DNA of 64,000 bases, taken from NCBI RefSeq assembly GCF_014637085.1, contig NZ_BMEU01000006.1:62001-126000 (forward strand), written 5' to 3'. A model generated the notes under the pieces. The model ran no database searches. It was not told the origin of the DNA and saw only the letters and a list, made by a program, of their open reading frames with translations. Origin of the DNA: Comamonas phosphati. Its GTDB lineage: Bacteria > Pseudomonadota > Gammaproteobacteria > Burkholderiales > Burkholderiaceae_C. Positions 46,622 to 56,035 of the stretch are shown here, piece after piece; within the stretch, counting starts at the first letter, position 1, and the number at the start of each line of letters is the position of its first letter. The translations under genes and the position numbers were made by a program.

Positions 46622-47517
46622 GTCGCGTGCCCTCCAGCCCATACGCGCTCGGCCAGTTGCTTGGGCAAGGTGTCCAGGCCTTCCGCGCGCAACAGGTTGG
46701 AGAAATGCTCGTCGGCCAGCAGCTGGCGTAGCGCCTCGATCACGAAAAGCAGGCGTTGCTGCGCGGATTCGGCCTTCTTGACCATCAGCTTCTGTCGTTC
46801 GACCTCGTGCTGATAGTTGCGCACCAGGCTGGAGGTGGTGACGGACAGTCCCTTGCGCGCGGGCCGGTGGGCCAGCGTTTTTCCGAGGGCGCTGCGCCGC
46901 TGAAGCACACGCCGCGCCTGCATCAGTTGCCCGCCGCGCAGTTGTCCGCTTTCGTAGGCGTCCTGCAACGCGGCCTGCACTGCTTCTTCGTCGCTGGCGC
47001 CCGCGATGGTAATGGCGACGTTGAGCGGAACCCTTCCGGCCTCGACGGCGGCCAGCAGGCGCTCCTCGCCTTTCTCGAAGAGGAGCAGGATGCCTTTGAT
47101 GTAGTCGAGGCTCAGGCCGGTCTTCTGGGCGATGACGCGCTTGTCGTAGCCCTGCTGGCTCAACTGCTCGATGCTCATCAGCAGTTCCAACGCGCTATAT
47201 TTCCTGCGGGCGATGTTCTCGGTCAGGCTCATGATGAAGGCGTCTTCGTCGTTGACCCGCACCACCAGCGCCGGAATCTCTCCCTCACCGAGCGACTTGA
47301 ACGCCTTGAGCCGGCCTTCCCCGCAAATCAGCAAGTAGCGTTTGCCATCTTCCAGATCGTCGCGCGGCGTGACCGTGACCGGTTTCTTCAGGCCGACGTT
47401 CTTGATGTTGCCGACGATCTCCTCGAAAACGCGGCCATTGCGGTCGCGCGGATTGAGCACGGCGATCTGATCTACCGGGATCATCTGCAGGTCGATGGCG
47501 TGATGCGGTTTGGTCAT
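46618..47517 (-). CDS. ParB-like protein (1), recombinase module
   Basis: The 299-residue protein begins MTKPHHAIDLQMIPVDQIAVLNPRDRNGRVFEEIVGNIKNVGLKKPVTV and has LICGEGRLKAFKSLGEGEIPALVV and the TENIARRKYSALELL motif of ParB nuclease/CTPase-type domains. An HTH follows (VIAQKTGLSLDYIKGILLL). Paired ParB-like genes after a large serine recombinase recur in betaproteobacterial islands; they may direct or restrict recombination. Confidence 0.88.
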   Translation of the reverse strand: MTKPHHAIDLQMIPVDQIAVLNPRDRNGRVFEEIVGNIKNVGLKKPVTVTPRDDLEDGKRYLLICGEGRLKAFKSLGEGEIPALVVRVNDEDAFIMSLTENIARRKYSALELLMSIEQLSQQGYDKRVIAQKTGLSLDYIKGILLLFEKGEERLLAAVEAGRVPLNVAITIAGASDEEAVQAALQDAYESGQLRGGQLMQARRVLQRRSALGKTLAHRPARKGLSVTTSSLVRNYQHEVERQKLMVKKAESAQQRLLFVIEALRQLLADEHFSNLLRAEGLDTLPKQLAERVWAGGHAT

Positions 47518-49079
47518 GCTGCCCTCCGGATACGGCTGCGCTCGGCCATGCCGTAGAGGTAGTCCAGGCTGTCGAAGCGGTAGCTCTCGAATTCGAGGCC
47601 GTTGTGATCGGCCAGATGGATGCCCGACTGGCCGAAGTCCAGACGCGGCAGCAGGTAGTAGTCCAGCGGCGCTTGGTTCGTTTCGTCGAGCCGGACGGCG
47701 ACCGTGATGTCGGGCGCCAGGCTGGTGTCGAAGCGCACCTTCCAGCGGCGGCGTTCGTTGCCCAGCAACTGGCAACGCGAGAGCACCAGTGAGACGGTGA
47801 ACTCGCGGTTGACCGTGAGCAGGTCGGTCGCCGGATCGCGCACGACCATGCCGCCGACCTCGGCGATCATCCGCTCGCTCTGGCCGACGATCTCCGGGTG
47901 CAGTCGGCGCAGGAACTGGTTGACCTCCAGATACTGGTAGTCCCGATCCGGCGTGAAGCCGACTGTCTGGTAGGCGCGGATCAGACTTCCGAAGCGGTGC
48001 GCATAGGCCGCCGCCGAGGGCATCCCTTCGGCTTCGTCAATGATCAGGCCGGAGAGGTAGCCGTGCTGCTGGAACAGGCGGCGCAGCTTTTCGATCAGTT
48101 CCTCGTTGCTGAAGCGGTGCGCGCGCTCGCGCAGGATGCCCTGCGCCGTGTAGAACAGATCGGGCGGCACGATGCCTTCGAACGCGCTTTCCTTCCTGAT
48201 CCACATCTCCGGCTGGTTTACCACCCGCACCTTCTTGAGCTTGAAGGAGCGACGGTTGTAGACGTTGTTGCCGATGTACTTCTCGTTCGACAGCACCTCG
48301 CGTACCGTGGCCCGAGTCCACGCACGGCCCAGGTCGGTCTGGATGCCCTGGGTGTTGAGCCGATCTGCGATTTCCGACTCAAACAGGCCGCCCTCGACGA
48401 ACCAGCGGTAGATCTGGTTGACGACGGCGACTTCTTCGTCCGGGCCGGGCTGCAAGATCACGCGGTCGGTTTGCAGGCTCTTGTGCTCGCCGCGCGACAG
48501 TTGCCCCTTCACCGCGCCGGACTGGTCGATCAGCACGCGGCGCAGACCGTAACCCGCAGGACCGCCTTGCCGAAAGCCGAGCTCGATCAGGCGGCACTGC
48601 CCGGCGAACACCTTGGCCGACAGCTCGCGGCTGTACTCGCCCGCCATAGCGCGCTTGACGCCTTTGACGATGGTAGACACCGGCGAGCCGTCGTTCTCGA
48701 ACTGCTCGGCGCAATAGGCAACCTGGATGCCGGCGCGCCGGCAGATGTATTCGTAATAGGCGCTCTCGTCGGCGTCCTGGAACCTGCCCCAGCGACTGAC
48801 GTCGTATACAAGGATGACCTGGAAATCCGCCTGACCCGATTCGACATCGCGGATCAGTTGCTGCAGGGCCTGTCGGCCATCGATGCGCAGACCGCTCTTG
48901 CCTTCGTCGGCGTAGGTGCGCACGATCTCGATGCCACGCCGCTGGGCGTAATCGCGGATCTTGTCGGCTTGGTTCTCGGTCGAGTACTGCTGATGCTCGG
49001 TGGACATCCGAACGTACTCGGCGGCGCGGAACACTGCCGGGCGATCCGGCTGGTCTATCGACGGCTCATCTGGCTGCAT
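47514..49079 (-). CDS. Large serine recombinase
   Basis: The 521-residue protein has the catalytic Ser in YVRMSTEHQ (Ser26), Arg in the SRWGRFQDADESAYYEY region, and a recombinase domain (GPAGYGLRR, WTRATVREVLSNEKYIGNNVYNR). It lacks a clear Cys zinc-ribbon and has an unusual C-terminal extension from about 330. It should integrate or excise a mobile element with the two ParB-like proteins. The gene order and overlaps (four bases) are conserved in this type of module. Confidence 0.92.
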   Translation of the reverse strand: MQPDEPSIDQPDRPAVFRAAEYVRMSTEHQQYSTENQADKIRDYAQRRGIEIVRTYADEGKSGLRIDGRQALQQLIRDVESGQADFQVILVYDVSRWGRFQDADESAYYEYICRRAGIQVAYCAEQFENDGSPVSTIVKGVKRAMAGEYSRELSAKVFAGQCRLIELGFRQGGPAGYGLRRVLIDQSGAVKGQLSRGEHKSLQTDRVILQPGPDEEVAVVNQIYRWFVEGGLFESEIADRLNTQGIQTDLGRAWTRATVREVLSNEKYIGNNVYNRRSFKLKKVRVVNQPEMWIRKESAFEGIVPPDLFYTAQGILRERAHRFSNEELIEKLRRLFQQHGYLSGLIIDEAEGMPSAAAYAHRFGSLIRAYQTVGFTPDRDYQYLEVNQFLRRLHPEIVGQSERMIAEVGGMVVRDPATDLLTVNREFTVSLVLSRCQLLGNERRRWKVRFDTSLAPDITVAVRLDETNQAPLDYYLLPRLDFGQSGIHLADHNGLEFESYRFDSLDYLYGMAERSRIRRAA

Positions 49080-49254
49080 AGGACCCGATCTCTTTGTTGT
49101 TGGCGTTCTTGCTCTCGGGTCAGCCTTTCACTTCATAGGTTGGGCCATGGCCGGGGAGGCAAGGCCGTGGCGCTTTCCGCCGAAATCGTTCTCATGCAGG
49201 GTGATCGAGGGCACATTTGGGCTCGAAAATACAGAGTCCCAGCCGAAAAGCCCA

Positions 49255-49707
49255 TCACGTCCTCTCTTTGCAAGCGTCCTTTTTGCAAGGGCAGTCGACA
49301 CACACGGGGGTGATTTCGACGACCAATGCCCTGCTGCTGGACGCGTCAGTCCCTCTTACCGGCGTGATCCTGTACAAGCCCGGGGTCAGCGAAGGTGTCC
49401 AGCACGCGTCCATCTTTGCAAGGGAGGTGTTGCCGGATTGAACGGCCCGTTGCCGATCTCGATTGCGTTCCGCATACTCTGGGTGGGTGTCGCGGTAGTT
49501 GCGCCAGTAGTCTGGATGGCTCTCAAGCCACGCTCGCTGGGCGTCACGCTGGTTGCCCCGGTAGTCAGGGTCGGATCGCAGCTTGTTGACATGCCACCGG
49601 CGTTTTCGGGCACGTTGGCAATCTGGCAATGAACAGTAGGTCTGGTTCGGGGCTTGTGGGCGTGGCTGGAAGGCCTGGCCGCAGCAGGCGCAGCGCTTGG
49701 TCGTCAT
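49255..49707 (-). CDS. Cys-rich zinc-type protein, island-associated
   Basis: The 150-residue protein opens CACCGQAFQPRPQAPNQTYCSLPDCQRARKRRWHVNKL (two Cys pairs, basic), then a Trp/Arg/Tyr-rich middle (LESHPDYWRNYRDTHPEYAERN), and ends CVDCPCKKDAC. I recognise this type as a common companion of serine recombinase modules in this group of bacteria. Its function is unknown; DNA binding is likely. Confidence 0.82.
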   Translation of the reverse strand: MTTKRCACCGQAFQPRPQAPNQTYCSLPDCQRARKRRWHVNKLRSDPDYRGNQRDAQRAWLESHPDYWRNYRDTHPEYAERNRDRQRAVQSGNTSLAKMDACWTPSLTPGLYRITPVRGTDASSSRALVVEITPVCVDCPCKKDACKERT

Positions 49708-49715
49708 CAATTTTC

Positions 49716-49736
49716 TCCATACGAAAAACGTATGGA
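49716..49736 (-). promoter_or_regulatory. 8-bp hairpin over ribosome site of the Cys-rich gene
   Basis: TCCATACG and CGTATGGA are perfect arms around AAAAA. On the coding (minus) strand the 3' arm runs into GGAGAAAATTG, the ribosome site for ATG 49707. It is either an operator or an RNA switch. Confidence 0.55.
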
Positions 49737-49883
49737 AACCATGAGTGACTACGCCGTACCCTGGTCAATGCGGGGATCGCGGGGAGCTTCGGCGGCTGCG
49801 TGAGGGCATCCTTGCGCGCCACGGGCCTGAAACCGCTTGAGTTCGCTACATGGAATGCATGGCACAAGCATTGACGGACACGG

Positions 49884-49910
49884 GTTCGATTCCGCAAATG
49901 GGAATCGAAC
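49884..49910. repeat. 10-bp inverted repeat resembling tRNA T-arms
   Basis: GTTCGATTCC and GGAATCGAAC flank GCAAATG. Each arm equals the T-loop end of a tRNA. The 441-base gap 49711-50151 otherwise shows only a doubtful short frame (49850-50032) and the hairpin at 50084. It may be a recombination site. Confidence 0.5.
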
Positions 49911-50083
49911 TGGTGGCCTGTTTCCTGCACACGGTTGATGCCAACGAGCAGTCGGAGCTAGTAGGATTGCGGACATCAAGGGCCGGATTCCGCACCTTTT
50001 CACAGGAGTTCGAAGCGGTTGTAAGACGCTGAGTTACTGAGGTTTGGCGCAGGGCTCCGCCCCACCATACCCATTTGTTGATG

Positions 50084-50106
50084 GAAGCCCGCCTCGTGCG
50101 GGCTTC
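50084..50106. terminator. 9-bp perfect hairpin, terminator-like
   Basis: GAAGCCCGC and GCGGGCTTC pair around CTCGT, followed by TTCATTATT. It ends 46 bases before the truncated ATPase stop, so it most likely serves as that gene's terminator on the minus strand or an older element's end. Confidence 0.55.
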
Positions 50107-50151
50107 TTCATTATTGGGCTGACATGTCGAATCCTGCCGGTCGGCTCAGAT

Positions 50152-50904
50152 TCAGCGTCCCTGCAGGACATCCAATGCTGAGTCCAATTTGGCGACCGAT
50201 TCGACTACGATCCTGACGGTGGCGCGGTCAAACTCGTGATCACGTTGCGAGTCATGTACTCCGCTGTTGAGATAGCCCCATTCGATACTCGAGCCGTTTA
50301 CGTTGAGTAAAGCCGCGAGTGCGGCAACTGCCTCGGGCGCACCTGCGTGTTGTGTGGCGATCCGATCAACGACCGATCGCAACTTGGTGCACTTGTTGTT
50401 CAATTCCCAGGGCGAGCGTGGTCCAGCCAACTTGATATCGATTCGCCCATCTGTCCGCCTGCCTAACCAGGTCCACAGGCGGTCCGTGAGACTCTCAAGC
50501 GCCGGTCGTGCTTGGCGTAGTGCCTCGCGCTTCTCCTCCGCTGCCAGCGCTTGCTGGGCTAGCAAAACATAGTTTTTCGTTGGAGGGTCACTATCGACGC
50601 GCAGCTCGTGCTCCCCCTGATGCGGTAGAAACTTGTAGCGCTTGATGGCAGCGGCCCGCTTGGCGCCCAATTCCTGTTGAATGCGATGCAAGAATTCCTC
50701 CGCGTGCGACGTGAGGATGACCTGCTTCCCGTCGAGCAGACCATTCTCGAAGAAAGTACGCCAGATTCCATCGCGGTGGTCATCATCGATGGCATTGACC
50801 ACATCATCGAAGATAACAACGGGGCACCCCTGCGCTATGTTTTTGGCAAGCAGGATCGCCAATCCAAGGCACTTGATGTGTCCTTCACTGAAGACAATCA
50901 GCGC
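50152..50904 (-). pseudogene. Truncated SMC/ABC-type ATPase, C-terminal part
   Basis: About 250 residues remain: an ABC-signature-like FSEGHIKCLGLAILLAKN, Walker B VVIFDDVVNAIDDDHRDG, the H-loop VILTSHAEEFLHRI, then a helical C-terminus. Walker A and the coiled coil are missing. The reading frame goes on past 50904 but turns into unrelated sequence, which the other strand explains as a helicase end. So the gene was cut by recombination near 50,890-50,910. It was perhaps part of a defence ATPase. Confidence 0.8.
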
Positions 50905-51774
50905 GTCGTAGCCTCGTTTATCGACGATGCCTATCGACGAGCGGCGCGCATCTTCAGCCCTGACATTTCTCGCACTTATGTGGATGCCATGGCTTACCGC
51001 GTGGCAGACCCTGCCGATGCGTACGAATTCGAGGAGGCGCTTGTAGAAGCTCGTGTGTCCGTCGCCGCGCTCGGTCTAGTGACAGAGGTACAGCCTCTGT
51101 TCGATGCCGAGGCGGAAAAGGTGGCTAAAACATGGTTGGAGAGCTACAACGCAGCGATCAAGGGGTTATCGCACGACCGGCAGGAGTCTTATCGTCAAAT
51201 TCGCGAGATGAGCGCCGAGCCGCAAGACGTTGATCTGGTGAGGCCGGAGGGCAGATTTGAGATGACGAAGGCTCGCGAGCACGATGTCGAGACATCACTT
51301 CCGAGCTACAAGAAGCATCTGCTCTGCGATGCGCAGGGCGACTATCCGGCGGTGCTGAACAGCTGGGAAATGAGAGTGATCGAAGTAGAGGCGAAGCGTG
51401 AAGGGTTCAGCTTCTGGTACCGCAACCCCCAACAACCCGGGCAGTCATCGCTCGGCATTGCTTACCTGGTCGGCGAGCAATACGGGATCGTTCGTCCGGA
51501 CTTCGTTTTCTTTGCCACTCAAGCAGATGGGACCGTGGTGGCCGACATTGTTGACCCGCATGGCCTACATCTGGCCGATGCGCTGCCCAAGCTGCAGGGG
51601 CTTGCCGCCTATGCTGAGACGCATGCCAATGCCTACCGACGCATCGAGTCTGTGGCAGAGGCACTGGGTAAACTGCGCGTGCTTGATCTGACCAAAGACG
51701 ATGTGCGTCAAGCCATTGCCTTGGCGAAGGATGCGGCGGGTCTTTTTAGCGGAGCATTGGCGGTGGATTACTGA
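50905..51774 (+). pseudogene. Truncated helicase/type III-like restriction gene, C-terminal part
   Basis: About 290 residues remain. They include RRAARIFSPDISRTYVDAMAYR, AYEFEEALVEARVSVAALGLV, and a nuclease-like end GIVRPDFVFFATQADGTVVADIVDPHGLHLADALPKLQGLAAYAE, typical of type III restriction/DEAD-helicase C-termini. No Walker A or DEAH motif exists upstream. The plus frame is open to an ATG at 50677, but its first 75 residues are antisense to the ATPase, so that start is not real. Confidence 0.75.
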
Positions 51775-52259
51775 TGGCCCGAGTCAAATGCAGTGACCGT
51801 TTGACGCCACCCTCGGTGTTCGACAGCCCGAATGGCCGGCTTCCACAGGATCCCGAAATAGAACTTCGGGAAATCAGCGCCACATAGCCAACTGTCGACT
51901 ACTAATGTCAGGGTCGGCTTTGAAGAAGGTAGTTCGGAAAACGCTATGCCTGGAACCAGCCTTTAGGCGCTGGTTGCAGTAGGAGTCAACACCAGCAAGC
52001 AGCCTTAAATTTGATCAGCGGATACAGGCGCAGCTGGTCAGTTGTACCGGAATCGGCACCGGCGCGATTTCCTTTGGTCCCTGCCTCAGTCAAAGGCTCG
52101 TGCGGCACCATACCTTGTTTGGCAGCGGGATAGCAGCCCCCAACGCTACGAACGTTGGGACCGTGGTTCTGCGGAATTAGGTTAGTCCCGACTACGAGCG
52201 GCCCCCCGGCAAGGTCCTGTCACTCAAAAGTCGATTGTGGCTGCATATCGTGTTACAAC
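51775..52259. other. Non-coding gap before ABC-3C operon
   Basis: There is no convincing gene in these 485 bases. A 7-bp hairpin (CCCAACG/CGTTGGG, 52139-52159) and a mildly GC-poor stretch near 51990 are all I see. It lies between a decayed helicase and an intact operon, so it probably holds the operon's promoter and the remains of lost genes. Confidence 0.6.
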
Positions 52260-52471
52260 ATGTGTGTCAAGGACGCTATCGAATTACTCTGGGAGGACTT
52301 TGTGATCAGAACAATGAGGATCAGCGTTCGTCAGGCCGCAGAAGCCGCTGACGTCGTAGCGGTCCGACCAACGTACGCTTTCCTGAACGGGTCATCGCCG
52401 ACCCCTGCCGATATTGTGGACATGCAGCATCGTTGCTTCGGTCGTCTCAACTCGAAGGACCAGCCCAGCCG

Positions 52472-52475
<4 letters not shown>
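52260..52475 (+). CDS. Small ORF coupled to the ABC-3C HNH gene
   Basis: The 71-residue frame (MCVKDAIELLWEDFVIRTMRISVRQAAEAADVVAV) overlaps the next start as ATGA, a sign of real translational coupling. Its codon use is GC-rich, unlike the AT-rich genes after it. No domain is known to me; it could be the tail of a lost gene or a true first gene of the operon. Confidence 0.4.
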
Positions 52476-53273
<798 letters not shown>

Positions 53274-53287
<14 letters not shown>

Positions 53288-53492
53288 CAAATTTACAAGA
53301 CTTGAGGAGTCAACCATCTTCAAAATGGCGAATATCCTTCGCGGCAGGCCTGATTCCGAGAGTGTGTTGGATCTATATCGCCGAACATTAGGCGTTTTCC
53401 AAGATGCAAGCGAATTCCTTCATGCAGTTGATGCGCTTTTTGTGCTCGGCATGTTGGACGTAGACGAACACGGACAGGTTAAATATGCTTAA
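53274..53492 (+). CDS. ABC-3C middle component
   Basis: The 72-residue protein (MLVPSKFTRLEESTIFKMANILRGRPDSESVLDLYRRTLGVFQDASEFLHAVDALFVLGMLDVDEHGQVKY) is the short helical/winged-helix linker typical of the middle component of ABC-three-component systems. It overlaps the HNH gene by 14 bases and the ATPase gene by eight. GAGG precedes ATG 53274. Confidence 0.85.
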
Positions 53493-55104
53493 AGCAATAA
53501 ATTGTGAGCATTTTAGTCAGGGTGAAGTTAAATTTCATCTCGGTCTAAATATAGTTCTGGGAGACGATGATGCTCGTAACTCAATAGGAAAGTCGACTGT
53601 TTTAATGGTGATTGATTTCATCATGGGCGGGACTACGTTTCTAAAGGATGAAGCAGGTGTCATCAGAGAACTTGGGCATCATCATTACAATTTCTCATTT
53701 GAGTTTGGTGGCGAATTCTTCTATTTCTCGCGTGATACCGCCTTGCCGGAAGTTGTCCATCTATGTGACGAAAACTACAAACGGCTAGGTGAGAAACCTA
53801 TCGATGAGTACAAGATTTTTCTGGAGGAAAAATATGATCTAGAAGATTTTGAGACATCTTTTAGGTCGATGGTTAATCCATATTCTAGAATATGGCGCAA
53901 GGGAGGGTTGGATCCGAATCAGCCATTTATTGGAGCAGCGAAAGAAGCGAATTCTGCTGCGATCGCCAGAGTTATAGATATGTTTGGTCGAAGCTCTGAC
54001 ATAGCTACTGAGCGGGCCGTCCTTGAAGCTCAAAAAGATAAGAAAACACTCATCAGTAAATCTATGGGTGCGAATATCATTCCGAGTATCAACAAAACAA
54101 AGCGCGATGAAAATATCCGCCTGATCGAGGAAAATGGAGGAAAGATTCAGCAGCTTAAAGATGGCTTCGGAGGTGCATTGAATGCCTACGAATCACTTTT
54201 TGATGAAGAGCTTAAAAGGCAGCAGTATCGGAAAAATGACTTAACTGCTTCCCGTGCAGAGTTGCAGAACAAGATAAGGCGTTTACAGCGAGAAATGTCG
54301 GGAATTACTCCGCGACTGGCTGCGAACATCGCACTTTTGTCGGACTTTTTCCCTGCTATCAATGTTGACCGTTTGGAGCAGGTTGAGATGTTCCATCAAA
54401 AAATTGGAGCTGCCGTAAAAAAAGAACTAAAAGAAGAGCTTGCTGTTGCACAACAGGAAGACACAGCTCTCGGCGCTGAAATTACGACAATTGAGAGTCA
54501 TATTCAGGCAAAGCTTCGTTCGAAAGGGATGCCTGACGATCTTTTCAAACAGGTGTTCGATCTCAAAGAAACTACCGATAGGGCGGCAGAGGAGAACCGG
54601 CACTATGATCAGAAAGTCGACCTAGAGGAAGCAATCAAAGCCACCAACGAAAGACTTGATAGGATATACACGAGGATATTTATAGATATCGAAAATAGCA
54701 TTAATTTGAAGTTAAAAGCATTTAATGCTGTAGTTTATGGCGCGTCTAGAGCCAGCTCAGAATTACGCTTTAAAAGCGCGAGCGCGTATCAATTTACATC
54801 GCCTGCGGATTCTGGAACAGGAGCATCGTTTGCAGGCTTGATTGGCTTTGACCTTGCGATGCTTTCGTTGACCAAAATTCCTTATATCATTCACGACTCG
54901 GTTATCTACAAAAACATTCAGGTAACGGCAGTCAAAAGAATTTTGCGCATCCTGGCGGCAACAAGGGCAAAACAGATCTTCGTTTCGTTCGATGAAGGTA
55001 AGAAGTATGGCTCTGAATTTGTCCAGTTCCTTCAGCGCTTCACAGTTTTGAAACTAGCTCATGACAAGTTGCTGTACAAAAAGGACTGGCGTGATCGCAA
55101 GTGA
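53485..55104 (+). CDS. DUF2326 SMC-like ATPase of ABC-3C system
   Basis: The 539-residue protein opens MLKAINCEHFSQGEVKFHLGLNIVLGDDDARNSIGKSTVLMVIDFIMGG. The NSIGKST Walker A is typical of DUF2326. A long coiled coil (about 225-400) and a C-terminal half with SGTGASFAGLIGFDLAMLS (signature) and IPYIIHDSV (Walker B-like) follow. It is AT-rich against its surroundings, a sign of recent transfer. It probably senses foreign DNA and triggers the HNH partner. Confidence 0.88.
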   Translation: MLKAINCEHFSQGEVKFHLGLNIVLGDDDARNSIGKSTVLMVIDFIMGGTTFLKDEAGVIRELGHHHYNFSFEFGGEFFYFSRDTALPEVVHLCDENYKRLGEKPIDEYKIFLEEKYDLEDFETSFRSMVNPYSRIWRKGGLDPNQPFIGAAKEANSAAIARVIDMFGRSSDIATERAVLEAQKDKKTLISKSMGANIIPSINKTKRDENIRLIEENGGKIQQLKDGFGGALNAYESLFDEELKRQQYRKNDLTASRAELQNKIRRLQREMSGITPRLAANIALLSDFFPAINVDRLEQVEMFHQKIGAAVKKELKEELAVAQQEDTALGAEITTIESHIQAKLRSKGMPDDLFKQVFDLKETTDRAAEENRHYDQKVDLEEAIKATNERLDRIYTRIFIDIENSINLKLKAFNAVVYGASRASSELRFKSASAYQFTSPADSGTGASFAGLIGFDLAMLSLTKIPYIIHDSVIYKNIQVTAVKRILRILAATRAKQIFVSFDEGKKYGSEFVQFLQRFTVLKLAHDKLLYKKDWRDRK

Positions 55105-55517
55105 GGCCGAAGTCACTTCAACCTGTGAGAGGCACCACTACTGGTGGCCTTGGGGAGGGCAAAGGCCCTAATGAACGCGGTGACCCGCCCTCAACCAGGA
55201 GGCTCTAAGCTTCACAGGCGTAGTGACGAACAGGGCCGTCAAATGGAGCCTTTCCTGTGGAGCAGGTGCAGCGTCTGAAGTGAGACTGGCACCTCCCCAT
55301 GCTCCCCGTGTTGCCTGCGCTCAGTCACAAGTGGCGATTGCGGCGCGTTACCGCAATTGCGGAGGTAACGCGCAATTCACCGCAATCCAGTGAGTCCTCT
55401 TTCCGTTCGAGCGGTCTCTACGTCGCGGGATGTTCAATCTTGACCGCCCGCGTCAGTCCTTGCGTCTCGAGCCACAATGCAATAAACTTGCACAATCGTG
55501 CGCATTTACGGACGAGA
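55105..55517. other. Non-coding decayed DNA with nested inverted repeats
   Basis: No gene can be supported here. GCGCGTTACC and GGTAACGCGC (55342-55351 and 55363-55372) are perfect 10-bp arms. The loop region contains the palindrome CGCAATTGCG, and further ATTGCGG copies flank it (55336 and, inverted, near 55381). It could be a terminator for the ABC-3C operon or a protein-binding site from a lost element. Confidence 0.6.
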
Positions 55518-55555
55518 GGGATTGACTCACTCACATGGGATTGACTCACTCACAT
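55518..55555 (+). repeat. 19-bp perfect tandem repeat
   Basis: GGGATTGACTCACTCACAT occurs twice, head to tail, at 55518-55536 and 55537-55555. It is 31 bases from a tRNA/tmRNA-like end and fits a recombination or slippage scar. Confidence 0.9.
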
Positions 55556-55586
55556 CGAACGAGTGCTTGTCAAAGTCCTGAGATAA

Positions 55587-55605
55587 GGGTTCAATTCCCG
55601 CCAGC
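55587..55605 (+). other. tRNA/tmRNA 3'-end-like sequence, candidate att remnant
   Basis: GGGTTCAATTCCCGCCAGC differs by one base from the 3' end of E. coli tmRNA as I recall it, and has a T-loop form. The acceptor CCACCA is absent and no full RNA can be drawn upstream, so it is a fragment. Elements that integrate at ssrA or tRNA genes leave such copies. Confidence 0.5.
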
Positions 55606-55844
55606 CCGTTGGGATTTTTTTTGCCCGTTCCCCCAGTGTTGGCGCGGTTTCGGGCCTCGGCCTCTTGAGCACGCCCCTCCCGCAGTCCCCGTTTCCAGCG
55701 CACTTTTCGCCGTTTTTCTCTCTCTGTTCTCTGTTGCCCTCTTGAGCATTCAAGGCTCGAAGTTGTGTATCGGCGCGGGTTTGCGGGCCATCGGTTTGCT
55801 TCTTCGCTTGCTCGGGCGCGCGCGACCGAGACAGCGAAAGACGT

Positions 55845-55865
55845 AAAAAAACCGCCTTGCGGCGG
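55845..55865 (-). terminator. Minus-strand intrinsic terminator
   Basis: CCGCC and GGCGG pair around TTGC, with seven A on the plus strand giving a T-run on the minus strand. It lies downstream of the truncated ATPase fragment on that strand. Confidence 0.6.
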
Positions 55866-55891
55866 GCGTGTCAGTACGGCGCGGATGGCCA

Positions 55892-56035
55892 ATGATCGAG
55901 ACCCTGCTCGGTGGCCTCCTGGGCGGGGCCTTCCGTCTCGCGCCGGAATTGCTCAAGTGGCTTGACCGCCAGGGCGAGCGTGGCCACGAACTGGCGATGC
56001 AAGACAAGGCGCTGGAGTTTGAAAAGCTAGGAGAG
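55892..56035 (+). pseudogene. Phage lysis-region gene fragment, N-terminal part
   Basis: MIETLLGGLLGGAFRLAPELLKWLDRQGERGHELAMQDKALEFEKL is a typical opening of a phage membrane/lysis-region protein (short amphipathic/TM start, then charged helix). After about 48 codons the sequence changes to unrelated reading (GESMTTGTSYVPD) that the opposite strand explains as ATPase. So this is a remnant of a second prophage. Confidence 0.65.

Noticed and set aside
47898-49313. 471-residue plus-strand frame
   Set aside because: Antisense to the serine recombinase and without recognisable domains.
49850-50032. 60-residue plus-strand frame
   Set aside because: It runs through the T-arm-like inverted repeat, has no ribosome site and no family likeness.
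50677-50900. N-terminal 75 residues of a 365-residue plus-strand protein
   Set aside because: This part is antisense to the ATPase Walker B region; only the sequence after about 50,905 looks like helicase.
55560-55615. A functional tRNA or tmRNA gene
   Set aside because: Only the T-arm/3' part is present; no anticodon arm, tag frame or acceptor stem can be folded upstream, and CCA is absent.
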